A program made the position numbers and the translations under genes. Shown in pieces: positions 1-6,517 of a stretch of DNA of 9,183 nucleotides. This DNA comes from a candidate division WWE3 bacterium (GTDB lineage Bacteria; Patescibacteriota; WWE3; UBA101185; UBA10185), in the NCBI GenBank assembly GCA_003564915.1, contig PXDX01000041.1, positions 1 through 9,183 of the forward strand. Reading direction: 5' to 3'. Numbering within the stretch: position 1 is the first letter of the stretch; each line of letters opens with the position of its first letter. The notes beneath the pieces are model-generated. The model saw only the letters and a list, made by a program, of their open reading frames with translations. It had not been told where the DNA came from and did no database searches.

Positions 1-773
1 GGTGTTATTGTTTAAACGCAATTCCGGTTGTGGTAAACAGTCTTACGGTTGGAGTTGTCTGCCTCATTCAAGATGTTACACAAGATAAGGAACTGGAAAA
101 AATGAAGAGAGACTTCTCAGCCATGATCATTCACGAATTAAGATCGCCCTTATCGGTTATTAGAGGAACTTCTGATTTTTTGCTGGAGGAATACTCCAAT
201 ATTTCTGAAGAAGAGAAAATGACCTTTGTTCATCAGATAAGGGATTCGTCGGATAGCCTCATTAAATTGGTCGGAGACCTGTTGGATTCAGCAAAAATAG
301 AAAGCGGAGATATTGAGATATTTAGGATGGAGACCGATGTAAATTCCTTAATCCGTGAGCAAGTTGATTATTACAGGAGATCCGCTTTACAAAAGAAGAT
401 AAATTTGAGTTTCTCGTTGGATGAATCAATTTCCTCTATGAATTTAGATCCTGATAAGATCAGGCAAGTGATAAATAACTTGATTTCGAACGGATTAAAG
501 TACACCGAATCGGGAGGAGAGGTTTTGGTTTTATCAAAAAGATTGGAAAGCTCAATAAGGATCGCAGTTGAAGACAGCGGAAGAGGTGTTGCAGACGAGA
601 ACAAAGAATTAATATTTGAGAAATATAAACAGGCAGCAAGCAGCGGGTCCGAAAGAAGTACTGGATTGGGATTGGCTATATCAAGAGGTATTGCCGAGGC
701 TCACGGAGGAAAGATCTGGGTTGAAGATAACGAGCCGTCCGGATCCCGTTTCATCGTGGAACTTCCTTACTAA
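1..773 (+). CDS. Sensor histidine kinase, PAS-HisKA-HATPase_c, 5' end outside window
   Basis: This is the C-terminal part of a two-component sensor kinase. It autophosphorylates a histidine with ATP and passes the phosphate to a response regulator, which is not in this window. The frame is open to the left edge (first full codon at nt 3), so the GTG at nt 30 is probably internal. The visible N-terminus, GVVCLIQDVTQDKELEKMK, is typical of the last strand of a PAS domain leading into the dimerisation helix. Counting from the codon at nt 30, the H-box is HELRSP with phospho-acceptor His35 (nt 132-134). The N-box is around Asn150 (INNLISNGLKYT), G1 is D182-S-G-R-G, the F-box is IFEKYKQ, and G2 is G212-LGLA. 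The catalytic core is intact and ends with a TAA. No transmembrane part is visible, but the missing 5' portion could hold one. The signal sensed cannot be told. The kinase identification is very secure. Confidence 0.95.
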   Translation, partial: CYCLNAIPVVVNSLTVGVVCLIQDVTQDKELEKMKRDFSAMIIHELRSPLSVIRGTSDFLLEEYSNISEEEKMTFVHQIRDSSDSLIKLVGDLLDSAKIESGDIEIFRMETDVNSLIREQVDYYRRSALQKKINLSFSLDESISSMNLDPDKIRQVINNLISNGLKYTESGGEVLVLSKRLESSIRIAVEDSGRGVADENKELIFEKYKQAASSGSERSTGLGLAISRGIAEAHGGKIWVEDNEPSGSRFIVELPY

Positions 774-812
774 TATTGCCTTACAATAAGAAGCTGTTGA
801 AGATATTTCTCT

Positions 813-821
813 TGTTATATA
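813..821 (+). promoter_or_regulatory. Extended -10 promoter candidate for ppsA
   Basis: The sequence TGTTATATA forms an extended -10 (TG-N-TATATA) that ends 10 nt before the ppsA ATG. A start site 6-7 nt after it would fall around 828, giving a leader of only a few bases. No Shine-Dalgarno is present before the ATG, which agrees with a leaderless or near-leaderless message. No good -35 is seen at 17 bp spacing; a TTGAAG at 797-802 is too close. The region is AT-rich, so a chance match is possible. Confidence 0.4.
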
Positions 822-831
822 TACTTAAACA

Positions 832-3108
832 ATGAAAAAGTCTACTGCCCACGTACTGCCGTTTTCCTCTATTAGAAAAACAGACCTTCCTTATGTAGGA
901 GGTAAGGGAGCCAATCTAGGTGAGATGCTCTCAGTCGGAATACCGGTTCCCGATGGATTTGTGGTTACAGCAAAAGCGTATTTTGATTTTTTAGATTCAA
1001 CCGCCTTACGTCACAAAATATTGACGGAGCTTTCCGGTTTGGATACCAATAACTCCAAGGACTTGGCTCAAGCATCCAAAAATATTAAGACCGCGGTTAT
1101 GCTGGCGAAAATGCCCGAAGATCTGGCAAAAGAGATTAAAAAATCTTACATTAAACTTTCCGGGCAGCACGATTCTTTTGTAGCTGTAAGATCCTCTGCA
1201 ACAGCTGAAGATCTTCCCGAAGCATCTTTTGCTGGGCAGCAGGAAACCTACTTGAATGTTAAGGGTTCTGATAAGGTAATAAAAAGTGTACAGAAGTGCT
1301 GGGCCTCATTGTTTGAAGCAAGAGCAATTTTTTATAGGCAAGAGAACGGCTTTGAACATCTTAAAGTAGGAATTGCGGTGCCGGTTCAGCTTATGGTTCA
1401 ATCAAAGATTTCCGGAATAATGTTCACTGTCAATCCTTTGACCAACAATCAAAGGGAGATCTCTATTGAAGCTGCTTACGGTTTGGGTCAGCCAATAGTC
1501 TCGGGAGAGGTTACGCCGGATCAATTCATTGTGAACAAGGAAACCGGGAGAATAAAATCCAAACATATTTCCAAGCAAACTTGGCAGTTGACCAAATCAG
1601 GTAAGACTCCTATATCCAAAGCTCATCAGAAAAAGCAAAAAATGGATGATAAAGATATTGAAAAACTTGCCGAATTGGGTAAAAAGATAGAGGATCATTA
1701 TGGGGTCCCGCAAGATATTGAATGGGCCATGGAAAAGAATAAGCTCCTGATAGTGCAATCTCGGCCCGTCACTACTTTGAATAAAAAAGAGGAGGAGGTA
1801 AGGACGATCGTTGATGATAAAAAGGTCTCCAAGTATCTGCTTGAAGGGTTGGCAGCATCTCCCGGAGTTGCATCGGGTCCGGTCAAGATTATCAAAAAAG
1901 CTTCTGAAATATCCAAGGTGGAAGAAGGAGATGTTTTGGTCGCGGTTATGACCAATCCGGATTTTGTGCCGGCAATGAAGAGAGCTTGCGCCATTTTAAC
2001 GGATGAGGGAGGAAGAACTTCTCATGCCGCTATTGTTAGTCGTGAGTTAGGGATTCCCGCAGTTGTTGGTTCTGAAAATGCCACAAAAATTTTAAAAACA
2101 GGAGAGCTTATTACCGTGGATGGTTCAGAAGGTAAGGTATATGCTAAGGATGTAACCGCAACAGAAGAAGTTGAAGATGATGGTATTGATTATGAAAGCC
2201 TGAAAACCGCTACGAAAATCTACATGAACCTTGCGGAACCTGAATTGGCAGACGAGATGTCAGCTAAGAATGTTGACGGGGTTGGCTTACTTCGCGCAGA
2301 GTTCATGATCGCACAGATCGGAAAACACCCCAGGAAATTCATTAAAGACGGTAAGGAGAAGGAATTCATTGATCAGTTGGCGGAAGGAATGGCTAAATTT
2401 GCCATTGCCTTTGACCCCCGTCCCGTGGTTTATAGGTTTACGGATTTCAGATCAAACGAGTACGCTAATTTGGTTGGAGGAAAAGAGTTTGAAGCCGAAG
2501 AGCCCAATCCCATGATCGGATATCGTGGAGTTGGCCGCTATATAGACGATTCCGAGGTCTTTGAACTTGAATTGGAGGCAATCAAAAAAGTTCGCAATAA
2601 GATGAATTATAAGAATCTTTGGGTAATGTACCCTTTTGTTAGGACCGTGGAACAGCTCAAAGAAGTAAAAAGCATTACAGCCGCTGCCGGACTCAGAAGG
2701 AGTGCCAGCTTCAAAGTTTGGATGATGGTGGAAATTCCTTCAAATGTCATTCTCCTTGAAGATTTCATTAAAATTGGTATAGACGGTGTTTCGGTGGGAA
2801 CGAACGATCTCACAATGCTTACTTTGGGTGTCGACCGTGATAACGAGAGGGTGGCTGAAACTTATAGCGAGATGAATCCGGCCGTTCTACAAAGCTTAGA
2901 AAAGATTGTAAAAACCAGCAGAAAGAATAAAATAAGCTGTTCCATATGTGGCCAGGCTCCGTCGGTTTTTCCCGAATTAGTAAAAATGCTTGTTGAATGG
3001 GGTATAACCTCCATCTCGGTCAGTCCCGATGTTTTAGATAAAACCAGAAAGATTGTTTACGACATGGAGAAGGAAGTATTAAAAGAGAAAAGCAAAAAGA
3101 AGAAATAG
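832..3108 (+). CDS. ppsA: Phosphoenolpyruvate synthase (pyruvate, water dikinase)
   Basis: PEP synthase converts pyruvate, ATP and water to PEP, AMP and phosphate in the cytoplasm, the entry step of gluconeogenesis from pyruvate. All three domains of the family appear in order. The N-terminal ATP/pyruvate-binding domain covers about 15-315, with VGGKGANLGEM near 22 and AVRSSATAEDLPEASFAGQ near 118-136. The swivelling phosphohistidine domain covers about 340-440, with GGRTSHAAIVSRELGIP carrying the phosphorylated His398. The C-terminal TIM barrel covers about 460-745, with GLLRAEF at 485-491, GTNDLTMLTLGVDRDN at 656-671, and SICGQAPS containing the catalytic Cys706. At 758 residues it is slightly shorter than the roughly 790 of E. 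coli PpsA. The C-terminus is a lysine-rich tail. The fit is better than to pyruvate phosphate dikinase, which is longer. The ATG has no Shine-Dalgarno. Enolase follows after 13 bp, so the two are probably co-transcribed and act on consecutive metabolites. In organisms without pyruvate kinase this enzyme may also run towards pyruvate; that is speculation here. Confidence 0.96.
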   Translation: MKKSTAHVLPFSSIRKTDLPYVGGKGANLGEMLSVGIPVPDGFVVTAKAYFDFLDSTALRHKILTELSGLDTNNSKDLAQASKNIKTAVMLAKMPEDLAKEIKKSYIKLSGQHDSFVAVRSSATAEDLPEASFAGQQETYLNVKGSDKVIKSVQKCWASLFEARAIFYRQENGFEHLKVGIAVPVQLMVQSKISGIMFTVNPLTNNQREISIEAAYGLGQPIVSGEVTPDQFIVNKETGRIKSKHISKQTWQLTKSGKTPISKAHQKKQKMDDKDIEKLAELGKKIEDHYGVPQDIEWAMEKNKLLIVQSRPVTTLNKKEEEVRTIVDDKKVSKYLLEGLAASPGVASGPVKIIKKASEISKVEEGDVLVAVMTNPDFVPAMKRACAILTDEGGRTSHAAIVSRELGIPAVVGSENATKILKTGELITVDGSEGKVYAKDVTATEEVEDDGIDYESLKTATKIYMNLAEPELADEMSAKNVDGVGLLRAEFMIAQIGKHPRKFIKDGKEKEFIDQLAEGMAKFAIAFDPRPVVYRFTDFRSNEYANLVGGKEFEAEEPNPMIGYRGVGRYIDDSEVFELELEAIKKVRNKMNYKNLWVMYPFVRTVEQLKEVKSITAAAGLRRSASFKVWMMVEIPSNVILLEDFIKIGIDGVSVGTNDLTMLTLGVDRDNERVAETYSEMNPAVLQSLEKIVKTSRKNKISCSICGQAPSVFPELVKMLVEWGITSISVSPDVLDKTRKIVYDMEKEVLKEKSKKKK

Positions 3109-3113
3109 AAGGA
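3109..3113 (+). promoter_or_regulatory. Ribosome binding site of eno
   Basis: AAGGA directly after the ppsA TAG stop lies 8 nt before the TTG at 3122. It supports that TTG as the enolase start, the only start that gives a normal enolase N-terminus. No promoter is visible in the 13-bp gap, so translation probably follows from the ppsA message. Confidence 0.55.
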
Positions 3114-3121
3114 AATTTAAA

Positions 3122-4342
3122 TTGATCAAATCTATCGTAGCTCATAAATCCCTAAATTCCAGAGCTTCTTGGACGGTTAGGACGCGTGTGGAACTTGATG
3201 ACGGCACTGTTGCTACTCAGACCGTTCCGGAGGGGGCGTCCACCGGAGAAAGAGAGGCGGTCTCACTTCCGGTCGAAGAAGCGGTAATAAATGTTAACTC
3301 TAAGATCGCCCCGGCACTAATAGGGATGGATCATTTTAAGCAGCTTAACATAGATTCCTCACTAATCGACCTTGACGGTTCGGAAAACAAGTCCAACATT
3401 GGAGCAAACGCAATACTTTCGGTCTCACTTGCTATTGCCAAAGCAGCGTCCTATTCGCTTAAAATACCCCTATACGAATATTTGAGCGATTTATATTTTC
3501 CGGACATGGAAACAGTTTTTCCCACCCCTACGTTAAACATATTAAACGGCGGTTTGCACGCCCGAAATAATCTTTCATTTCAAGAATTCATGGTTATTCC
3601 CGCGTTGGAGTTTGATTATGAAAGAAAATTGGAGATTGGGGTTGACTGCTATAATTCTTTATCTAGAAGATTAATAAAAGAAGGACACTCGGTTGGAGTT
3701 GGTGATGAAGGAGGTTTTGCTCCCGCTGGCTTTAATACTAGAAAGGCTTTGGAATACATCGTAGATTCCGTTGGAGATGCGGGGTACATCATGGGAGAAG
3801 AGGTTTTTTTAGGATTAGATGTAGCGGCTGGATCTTTTTACGATGAAACTAATGAAAAGTATGAGATTAAAGAGGAAGAGCTTTCTCTTTCAACAAAGGA
3901 AATGATTTCTTACTATAAAAAACTGCTTTTAGAATTCCCCATAATTTATCTTGAAGATCCACTCGATGAAAACTCCGTGGGTGATTGGGCGAAATATTTC
4001 GGAACCCTTTCTAAGAACACCATAGTCGTAGGAGATGACCTTGTGGTCACAAATCCGCTGATACTTGAAGAAGCTCTTGATCCCAGAGCAATATCCGGAG
4101 TGATAGTTAAACCCAATCAGATCGGTACGCTGTCTGAAACAATGGAATTTGTTCGAAAAGCACAGGAGAACAAGTTGGTAATCATAGTCTCACATCGAAG
4201 CGGGGAAACTCCTGAGGACAAGTTTGTTTCTGATTTGGCTTTAGCCGTATGTGCGGAATTTGTGAAATTTGGAGCTCCTGCAAGGGGGGAACGGGTGGTC
4301 AAGTATAATCGGCTGTTGGAGATACTTCATCATCACAAATAA
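3122..4342 (+). CDS. eno: Enolase (phosphopyruvate hydratase), divergent
   Basis: Enolase interconverts 2-phosphoglycerate and PEP in the cytoplasm and needs Mg2+. The TTG start gives MIKSIVAHKSLNSR, aligned with the usual family N-terminus. The active-site set is complete: mobile-loop Ser40 in GAST, His146 and Glu155 (GGLHARNN...QEFM), general acid/base Glu196 in GDEGGFAP, Mg ligands Asp233 (LDVAAG), Glu278 (LEDP) and Asp305 (GDDL), catalytic Lys330 in VKPNQIGT, His358-Arg-Ser-Gly, and Lys382 before GAPARGERVVKYN. At 406 residues it is about 20 shorter than typical bacterial enolases. It is also divergent at normally near-invariant places: SRGNPT is replaced by SRASWT (13-18), and GGxHADNN reads GGLHARNN. 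Because every catalytic residue remains, I expect an active enzyme rather than an enolase-like relic. It lies 13 bp after ppsA and converges on a gene with a phosphoglycerate mutase-like domain, the preceding step of the pathway. Confidence 0.95.
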   Translation: MIKSIVAHKSLNSRASWTVRTRVELDDGTVATQTVPEGASTGEREAVSLPVEEAVINVNSKIAPALIGMDHFKQLNIDSSLIDLDGSENKSNIGANAILSVSLAIAKAASYSLKIPLYEYLSDLYFPDMETVFPTPTLNILNGGLHARNNLSFQEFMVIPALEFDYERKLEIGVDCYNSLSRRLIKEGHSVGVGDEGGFAPAGFNTRKALEYIVDSVGDAGYIMGEEVFLGLDVAAGSFYDETNEKYEIKEEELSLSTKEMISYYKKLLLEFPIIYLEDPLDENSVGDWAKYFGTLSKNTIVVGDDLVVTNPLILEEALDPRAISGVIVKPNQIGTLSETMEFVRKAQENKLVIIVSHRSGETPEDKFVSDLALAVCAEFVKFGAPARGERVVKYNRLLEILHHHK

Positions 4343-4360
4343 ATCTGTTTAAAAACGGAT
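4343..4360 (+). terminator. Weak hairpin between convergent eno and the VTT-mutase gene
   Basis: ATCTGTT, a TAAA loop and AACGGAT form a 7-bp stem with one G-U pair when read on the plus strand, directly after the eno stop. It is followed by ATTTATCTT rather than a clean T-tract. Read on the minus strand, the G-U becomes a C-A mismatch, so it would serve eno better than the opposing gene. The position in a 20-bp convergent gap is right for a terminator, but the hairpin is AT-rich and weak. Confidence 0.35.
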
Positions 4361-4362
4361 AT

Positions 4363-5664
4363 TTATCTTATAACGTAAGAAGCGTAGTCTTTTCCCAGTT
4401 GAGTTTCTACTTTAGCGGTTTCTTCATTAGATAGCCCTTCAAAATATTTTCTAAAACATCTAATGGAGTTCCCGTGGCATGAGATAGCTACATTTATCTT
4501 CTTTTCCTTCATTTCATTGACCAAATCTTCTGAAAAGTCTTTAACTCTTTCATAAACCATAGCAATACTTTCGCCGTTTGGAGGCTGTCCGTCCCAGGAT
4601 CTTCGCACTCTATTTATGAATTCAGGATCTTTCTCGTGAAGCTCCAATTTATTCTGCCCTTGAAGATCTCCATATGACCGTTCTTTTATTCTTTCGTCTA
4701 TTTCAATTGGTAAATCGGCAGCTTGTTCGTTTAGTGATAGAGCTATTCGTAGTGTATCCAAAGCTCGTATTTGGGGAGATGATATTAGTTTGTCGATCTT
4801 CTTATCTTTTAATTTTTCAGCAAGAATTTTTGCTTGTTCGCGGCCTTCTTCAGTAAGAGGGGAGTCCCTCCATCCGGAGAAAGTAAGGTTTTTGTTATCC
4901 TCGCTTTGACCGTGCCTAAAAATATAGACCGTTGGTAGATCTTCAGATTCCTCCTTTGGAAGTTCGTCAACGTGTTTGTATTCAAGTTTTTCTTTTGCGG
5001 AAAGTCCTTCTCCTTTAGATTGAAAAAGTTCGCCTTTTTCCCTTTTTCTATAGTAGTAGTAATAACCTCCCGTTAAAATAAGAACAAAAACTATTTTTCC
5101 TATGTTTTCAGCACTATCTAAACCCCTTGCAAAAGATTCTGTAGCTGCAAGGCCTGTATAACCTATGTATAAGAAAAAAAGATTTCTGAAAAGACTTCCG
5201 ATAAAAGTGCCTACCGCAAAAACTTTATAAGGTAGTTTAATGACTCCGCAGATCACAGAAACAGGTGAGCTTGGTAGAACAGGAATTGCCCTTAAGAGTG
5301 TTAGGGTAAAGTAATCTTTAAAAGTTCCGTTGAACTTTGCTCCAATCTTTTCTACTTCGTTATGCGAAATTCCAATGAAATTACCGAACCTTCCAATAAT
5401 TATGTCTTCGGCTATATCTGAGACAAAGTATAAAAAGCTGGTTCCCACAACTCTTCCAACCGCTCCTATGACAGTTATGATCAGCAAGTAACTTAATGGA
5501 TTTCCCTGAGCCCTGGTAATTGATCCCGTTATTCCCATGACAAAGGGAGAGGGTATAGGGGCAAGGATTTCTTCTATGATGGTTCCTACAAAAGTAAAAA
5601 GTTCTAAAGGTATTAGGCTCGCCAACATCTCCAGATAAGCCATAAGGTCTGTAAAAATTTGCAT
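4363..5664 (-). CDS. DedA/VTT membrane domain fused to phosphoglycerate mutase-like domain
   Basis: This 433-residue protein joins two families. Residues about 15-172 form a VTT (SNARE-associated/DedA, TVP38/TMEM64-like) domain. It has re-entrant-type hydrophobic stretches, the motif LLRAIPVLPSSPVSVICG (Arg125, Pro128, Pro131, Gly140), and helices near 56-84 and 150-170. VTT proteins are implicated in lipid scrambling or transport. A further membrane helix at about 189-205 ends in YYYYYRKREK, and its positive charge suggests that what follows is cytoplasmic. After a charged linker, residues 245-433 form a histidine-phosphatase domain: FRHGQS (catalytic His251), GWRDSPLTEEGREQA, ERSYGDLQGQNK (Glu328), RVRRSWDGQPPNGES and SCHGNSIRC (His397). 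These match cofactor-dependent phosphoglycerate mutase (GpmA type, short form) better than generic phosphatases, so 3-phosphoglycerate <-> 2-phosphoglycerate is the likely reaction; another phosphatase role is possible. The ATG at 5664 has no Shine-Dalgarno. lexA ends 49 bp upstream on the same strand. Confidence 0.88.
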   Translation of the reverse strand: MQIFTDLMAYLEMLASLIPLELFTFVGTIIEEILAPIPSPFVMGITGSITRAQGNPLSYLLIITVIGAVGRVVGTSFLYFVSDIAEDIIIGRFGNFIGISHNEVEKIGAKFNGTFKDYFTLTLLRAIPVLPSSPVSVICGVIKLPYKVFAVGTFIGSLFRNLFFLYIGYTGLAATESFARGLDSAENIGKIVFVLILTGGYYYYYRKREKGELFQSKGEGLSAKEKLEYKHVDELPKEESEDLPTVYIFRHGQSEDNKNLTFSGWRDSPLTEEGREQAKILAEKLKDKKIDKLISSPQIRALDTLRIALSLNEQAADLPIEIDERIKERSYGDLQGQNKLELHEKDPEFINRVRRSWDGQPPNGESIAMVYERVKDFSEDLVNEMKEKKINVAISCHGNSIRCFRKYFEGLSNEETAKVETQLGKDYASYVIR

Positions 5665-5668
5665 ACAA

Positions 5669-5696
5669 ATTAAAGCTTACCGCATCAGGAGTTCAA
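5669..5696 (-). promoter_or_regulatory. Possible promoter for the VTT-mutase gene
   Basis: On the minus strand, TTGAAC (5691-5696), a 16-bp spacer and TTTAAT (5669-5674) resemble a housekeeping promoter. The -10 lies only 4 nt from the ATG at 5664, closer than ideal even for a leaderless message. If it is real, the gene can be transcribed independently of lexA. No Shine-Dalgarno is seen before the ATG. Confidence 0.3.
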
Positions 5697-5713
5697 AGCC
5701 AAGTTAGTTTAGC

Positions 5714-6346
5714 TTATTCAAGATATTTTCTTACAACACCGGTGACTTTACCTTGTATTTGCAGCTCATCCGCTTCAACATAGATCGGATCCATTTTAGA
5801 ATTTGCGGGTTGTAATCTGATTCTCCCGTTCTTCTCTTTATAAAATGTTTTAAGTGTAGCAAATCCGTTGTCTATCAAAGCGACCACGATATCGCCGTTA
5901 TTGGCCGTGCTTTGTTGTTGAATAACCACGTAATCGCCGTCAAAGATACCTTGATCGACCATTGAATCCCCTTTGACCTGTAAAACGTAGCATCGTCTTG
6001 ATTTTGTCACCAGATCGGCGGAAACCATTACAGTTTCCAACGGATTTTCTATCGCTTCTATAGGCTCCCCGGCTGCAATGAATCCTATCAAGGGAAGCTC
6101 TATTCCTTGAAGAGAGGTGTCAGTAAAGTCAGAAATTATTTCTATTCCTCTAACCGCGCCCTCATATCTTTTGATGAGACCTTTTTTTTCTAGGGTTGTA
6201 AGATGTTCATGAACCGTGGCCAGTGAAGAAAGATCCATAGCATCCGCTATCTCCTGTAGTGTGGGTGAAGTGTTGGTTTTTTGTATATATTGGGAGATGA
6301 AATTAAATACCTGTTTTTGCCTTTTATAAAGTGTTACTGGACTCAT
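5714..6346 (-). CDS. lexA: LexA, SOS-response repressor and self-cleaving protease
   Basis: LexA represses DNA-damage genes until activated RecA triggers its self-cleavage. The N-terminal winged helix-turn-helix (about 1-70) reads TLQEIADAMDLSSLATVHEHL for the recognition part, followed by LEKKGLIKRYEGAVRGIEI. The C-terminal S24 peptidase domain has the Ala92-Gly93 cleavage site in GFIAAGEPIEA. The catalytic Ser128 is in KGDSMVDQGIFDGDYVVI and Lys166 in FATLKTF, the classical Ser-Lys dyad. At 210 residues it is a normal full-length LexA. The ATG at 6346 is fixed by a strong Shine-Dalgarno. It is divergent from uvrB, a common SOS target, and probably represses itself through a palindrome overlapping its -10. 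The VTT-mutase gene lies 49 bp downstream and could be partly co-transcribed. RecA is not in the window. Identification is secure. Confidence 0.97.
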   Translation of the reverse strand: MSPVTLYKRQKQVFNFISQYIQKTNTSPTLQEIADAMDLSSLATVHEHLTTLEKKGLIKRYEGAVRGIEIISDFTDTSLQGIELPLIGFIAAGEPIEAIENPLETVMVSADLVTKSRRCYVLQVKGDSMVDQGIFDGDYVVIQQQSTANNGDIVVALIDNGFATLKTFYKEKNGRIRLQPANSKMDPIYVEADELQIQGKVTGVVRKYLE

Positions 6347-6350
6347 TGAA

Positions 6351-6358
6351 CCTCCTTT
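6351..6358 (-). promoter_or_regulatory. Strong ribosome binding site of lexA
   Basis: AAAGGAGG on the minus strand lies 4 nt before the lexA ATG. It is the only full-consensus Shine-Dalgarno before a gene start in the window, so the ribosomes recognise SD sequences. That makes its absence before ppsA, uvrB and the VTT-mutase gene more telling. Confidence 0.85.
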
Positions 6359-6383
6359 TTAATTATTTAATTTGTCGCCCAAT

Positions 6384-6389
6384 TTTATA
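6384..6389 (-). promoter_or_regulatory. Candidate -10 box of the lexA promoter
   Basis: TATAAA, within TATAAAAT on the minus strand, lies 37 nt upstream of the lexA ATG. It would place the start of transcription near 6377, leaving a leader of about 30 nt that includes the Shine-Dalgarno. No good -35 stands 17 bp upstream. An alternative is TTGACT (6456-6461) with TAAACT 18 bp on, starting near 6425. The palindrome at 6385-6403 overlaps this -10. Confidence 0.4.
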
Positions 6390-6403
6390 GATCATATCTA
6401 TAA
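6385..6403. promoter_or_regulatory. Perfect palindrome, putative LexA operator
   Basis: TTATAGAT-CAT-ATCTATAA is a perfect inverted repeat with 8-bp arms and a 3-bp centre. It overlaps the candidate lexA -10 and lies 38 bp upstream of the lexA start. A dimeric repressor such as LexA would fit both its symmetry and its position, giving autoregulation. It does not match the E. coli (CTG-N10-CAG) or Bacillus (GAAC-N4-GTTC) SOS box, so assignment to LexA is inference. It might also fold as a small RNA hairpin in a longer lexA leader. Confidence 0.5.
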
Positions 6404-6411
6404 GTTTTTTT

Positions 6412-6423
6412 GGGTTTTATTTG
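6412..6423 (-). repeat. Shared 12-bp element, lexA-side copy
   Basis: CAAATAAAACCC on the minus strand points towards lexA and lies 65 nt upstream of its ATG. An identical copy faces uvrB at 6518-6529. Both copies are followed by one purine and then AAA. This copy is just upstream of the palindrome and the candidate lexA -10. Confidence 0.6.
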
Positions 6424-6517
6424 GTAATTTAAGTTTACCGAAGTTTTTACGAAACAGTCAAGTATTTAAATCTCATATTTTTTTCTTAAAGAGGAGTAAT
6501 TGACGCATGAATGTTCA

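Noticed and set aside
371..604. Minus-strand frame antisense to the histidine kinase, and similar antisense or offset frames at 1698-1994, 2607-2813, 4117-4302, 4674-4856, 5381-5668, 7077-7280, 8042-8416, 8166-8366 and 8837-9055
   Set aside because: Each overlaps a well-supported gene, has no recognisable motif and shows no convincing Shine-Dalgarno; they are shadows of the coding strand.
30..773. GTG at nt 30 as the true start of the kinase
   Set aside because: The frame is open to the left edge, and the residues before and after the GTG read as one continuous PAS-type end, so the gene most likely begins outside the window.
774..831. Terminator after the histidine kinase
   Set aside because: No stem-loop with a T-tract is visible in these 58 bases.
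5665..5713. Rho-independent terminator between lexA and the VTT-mutase gene
   Set aside because: Only a 4-bp AAGC/GCTT pairing with a long loop and no T-tract is visible.
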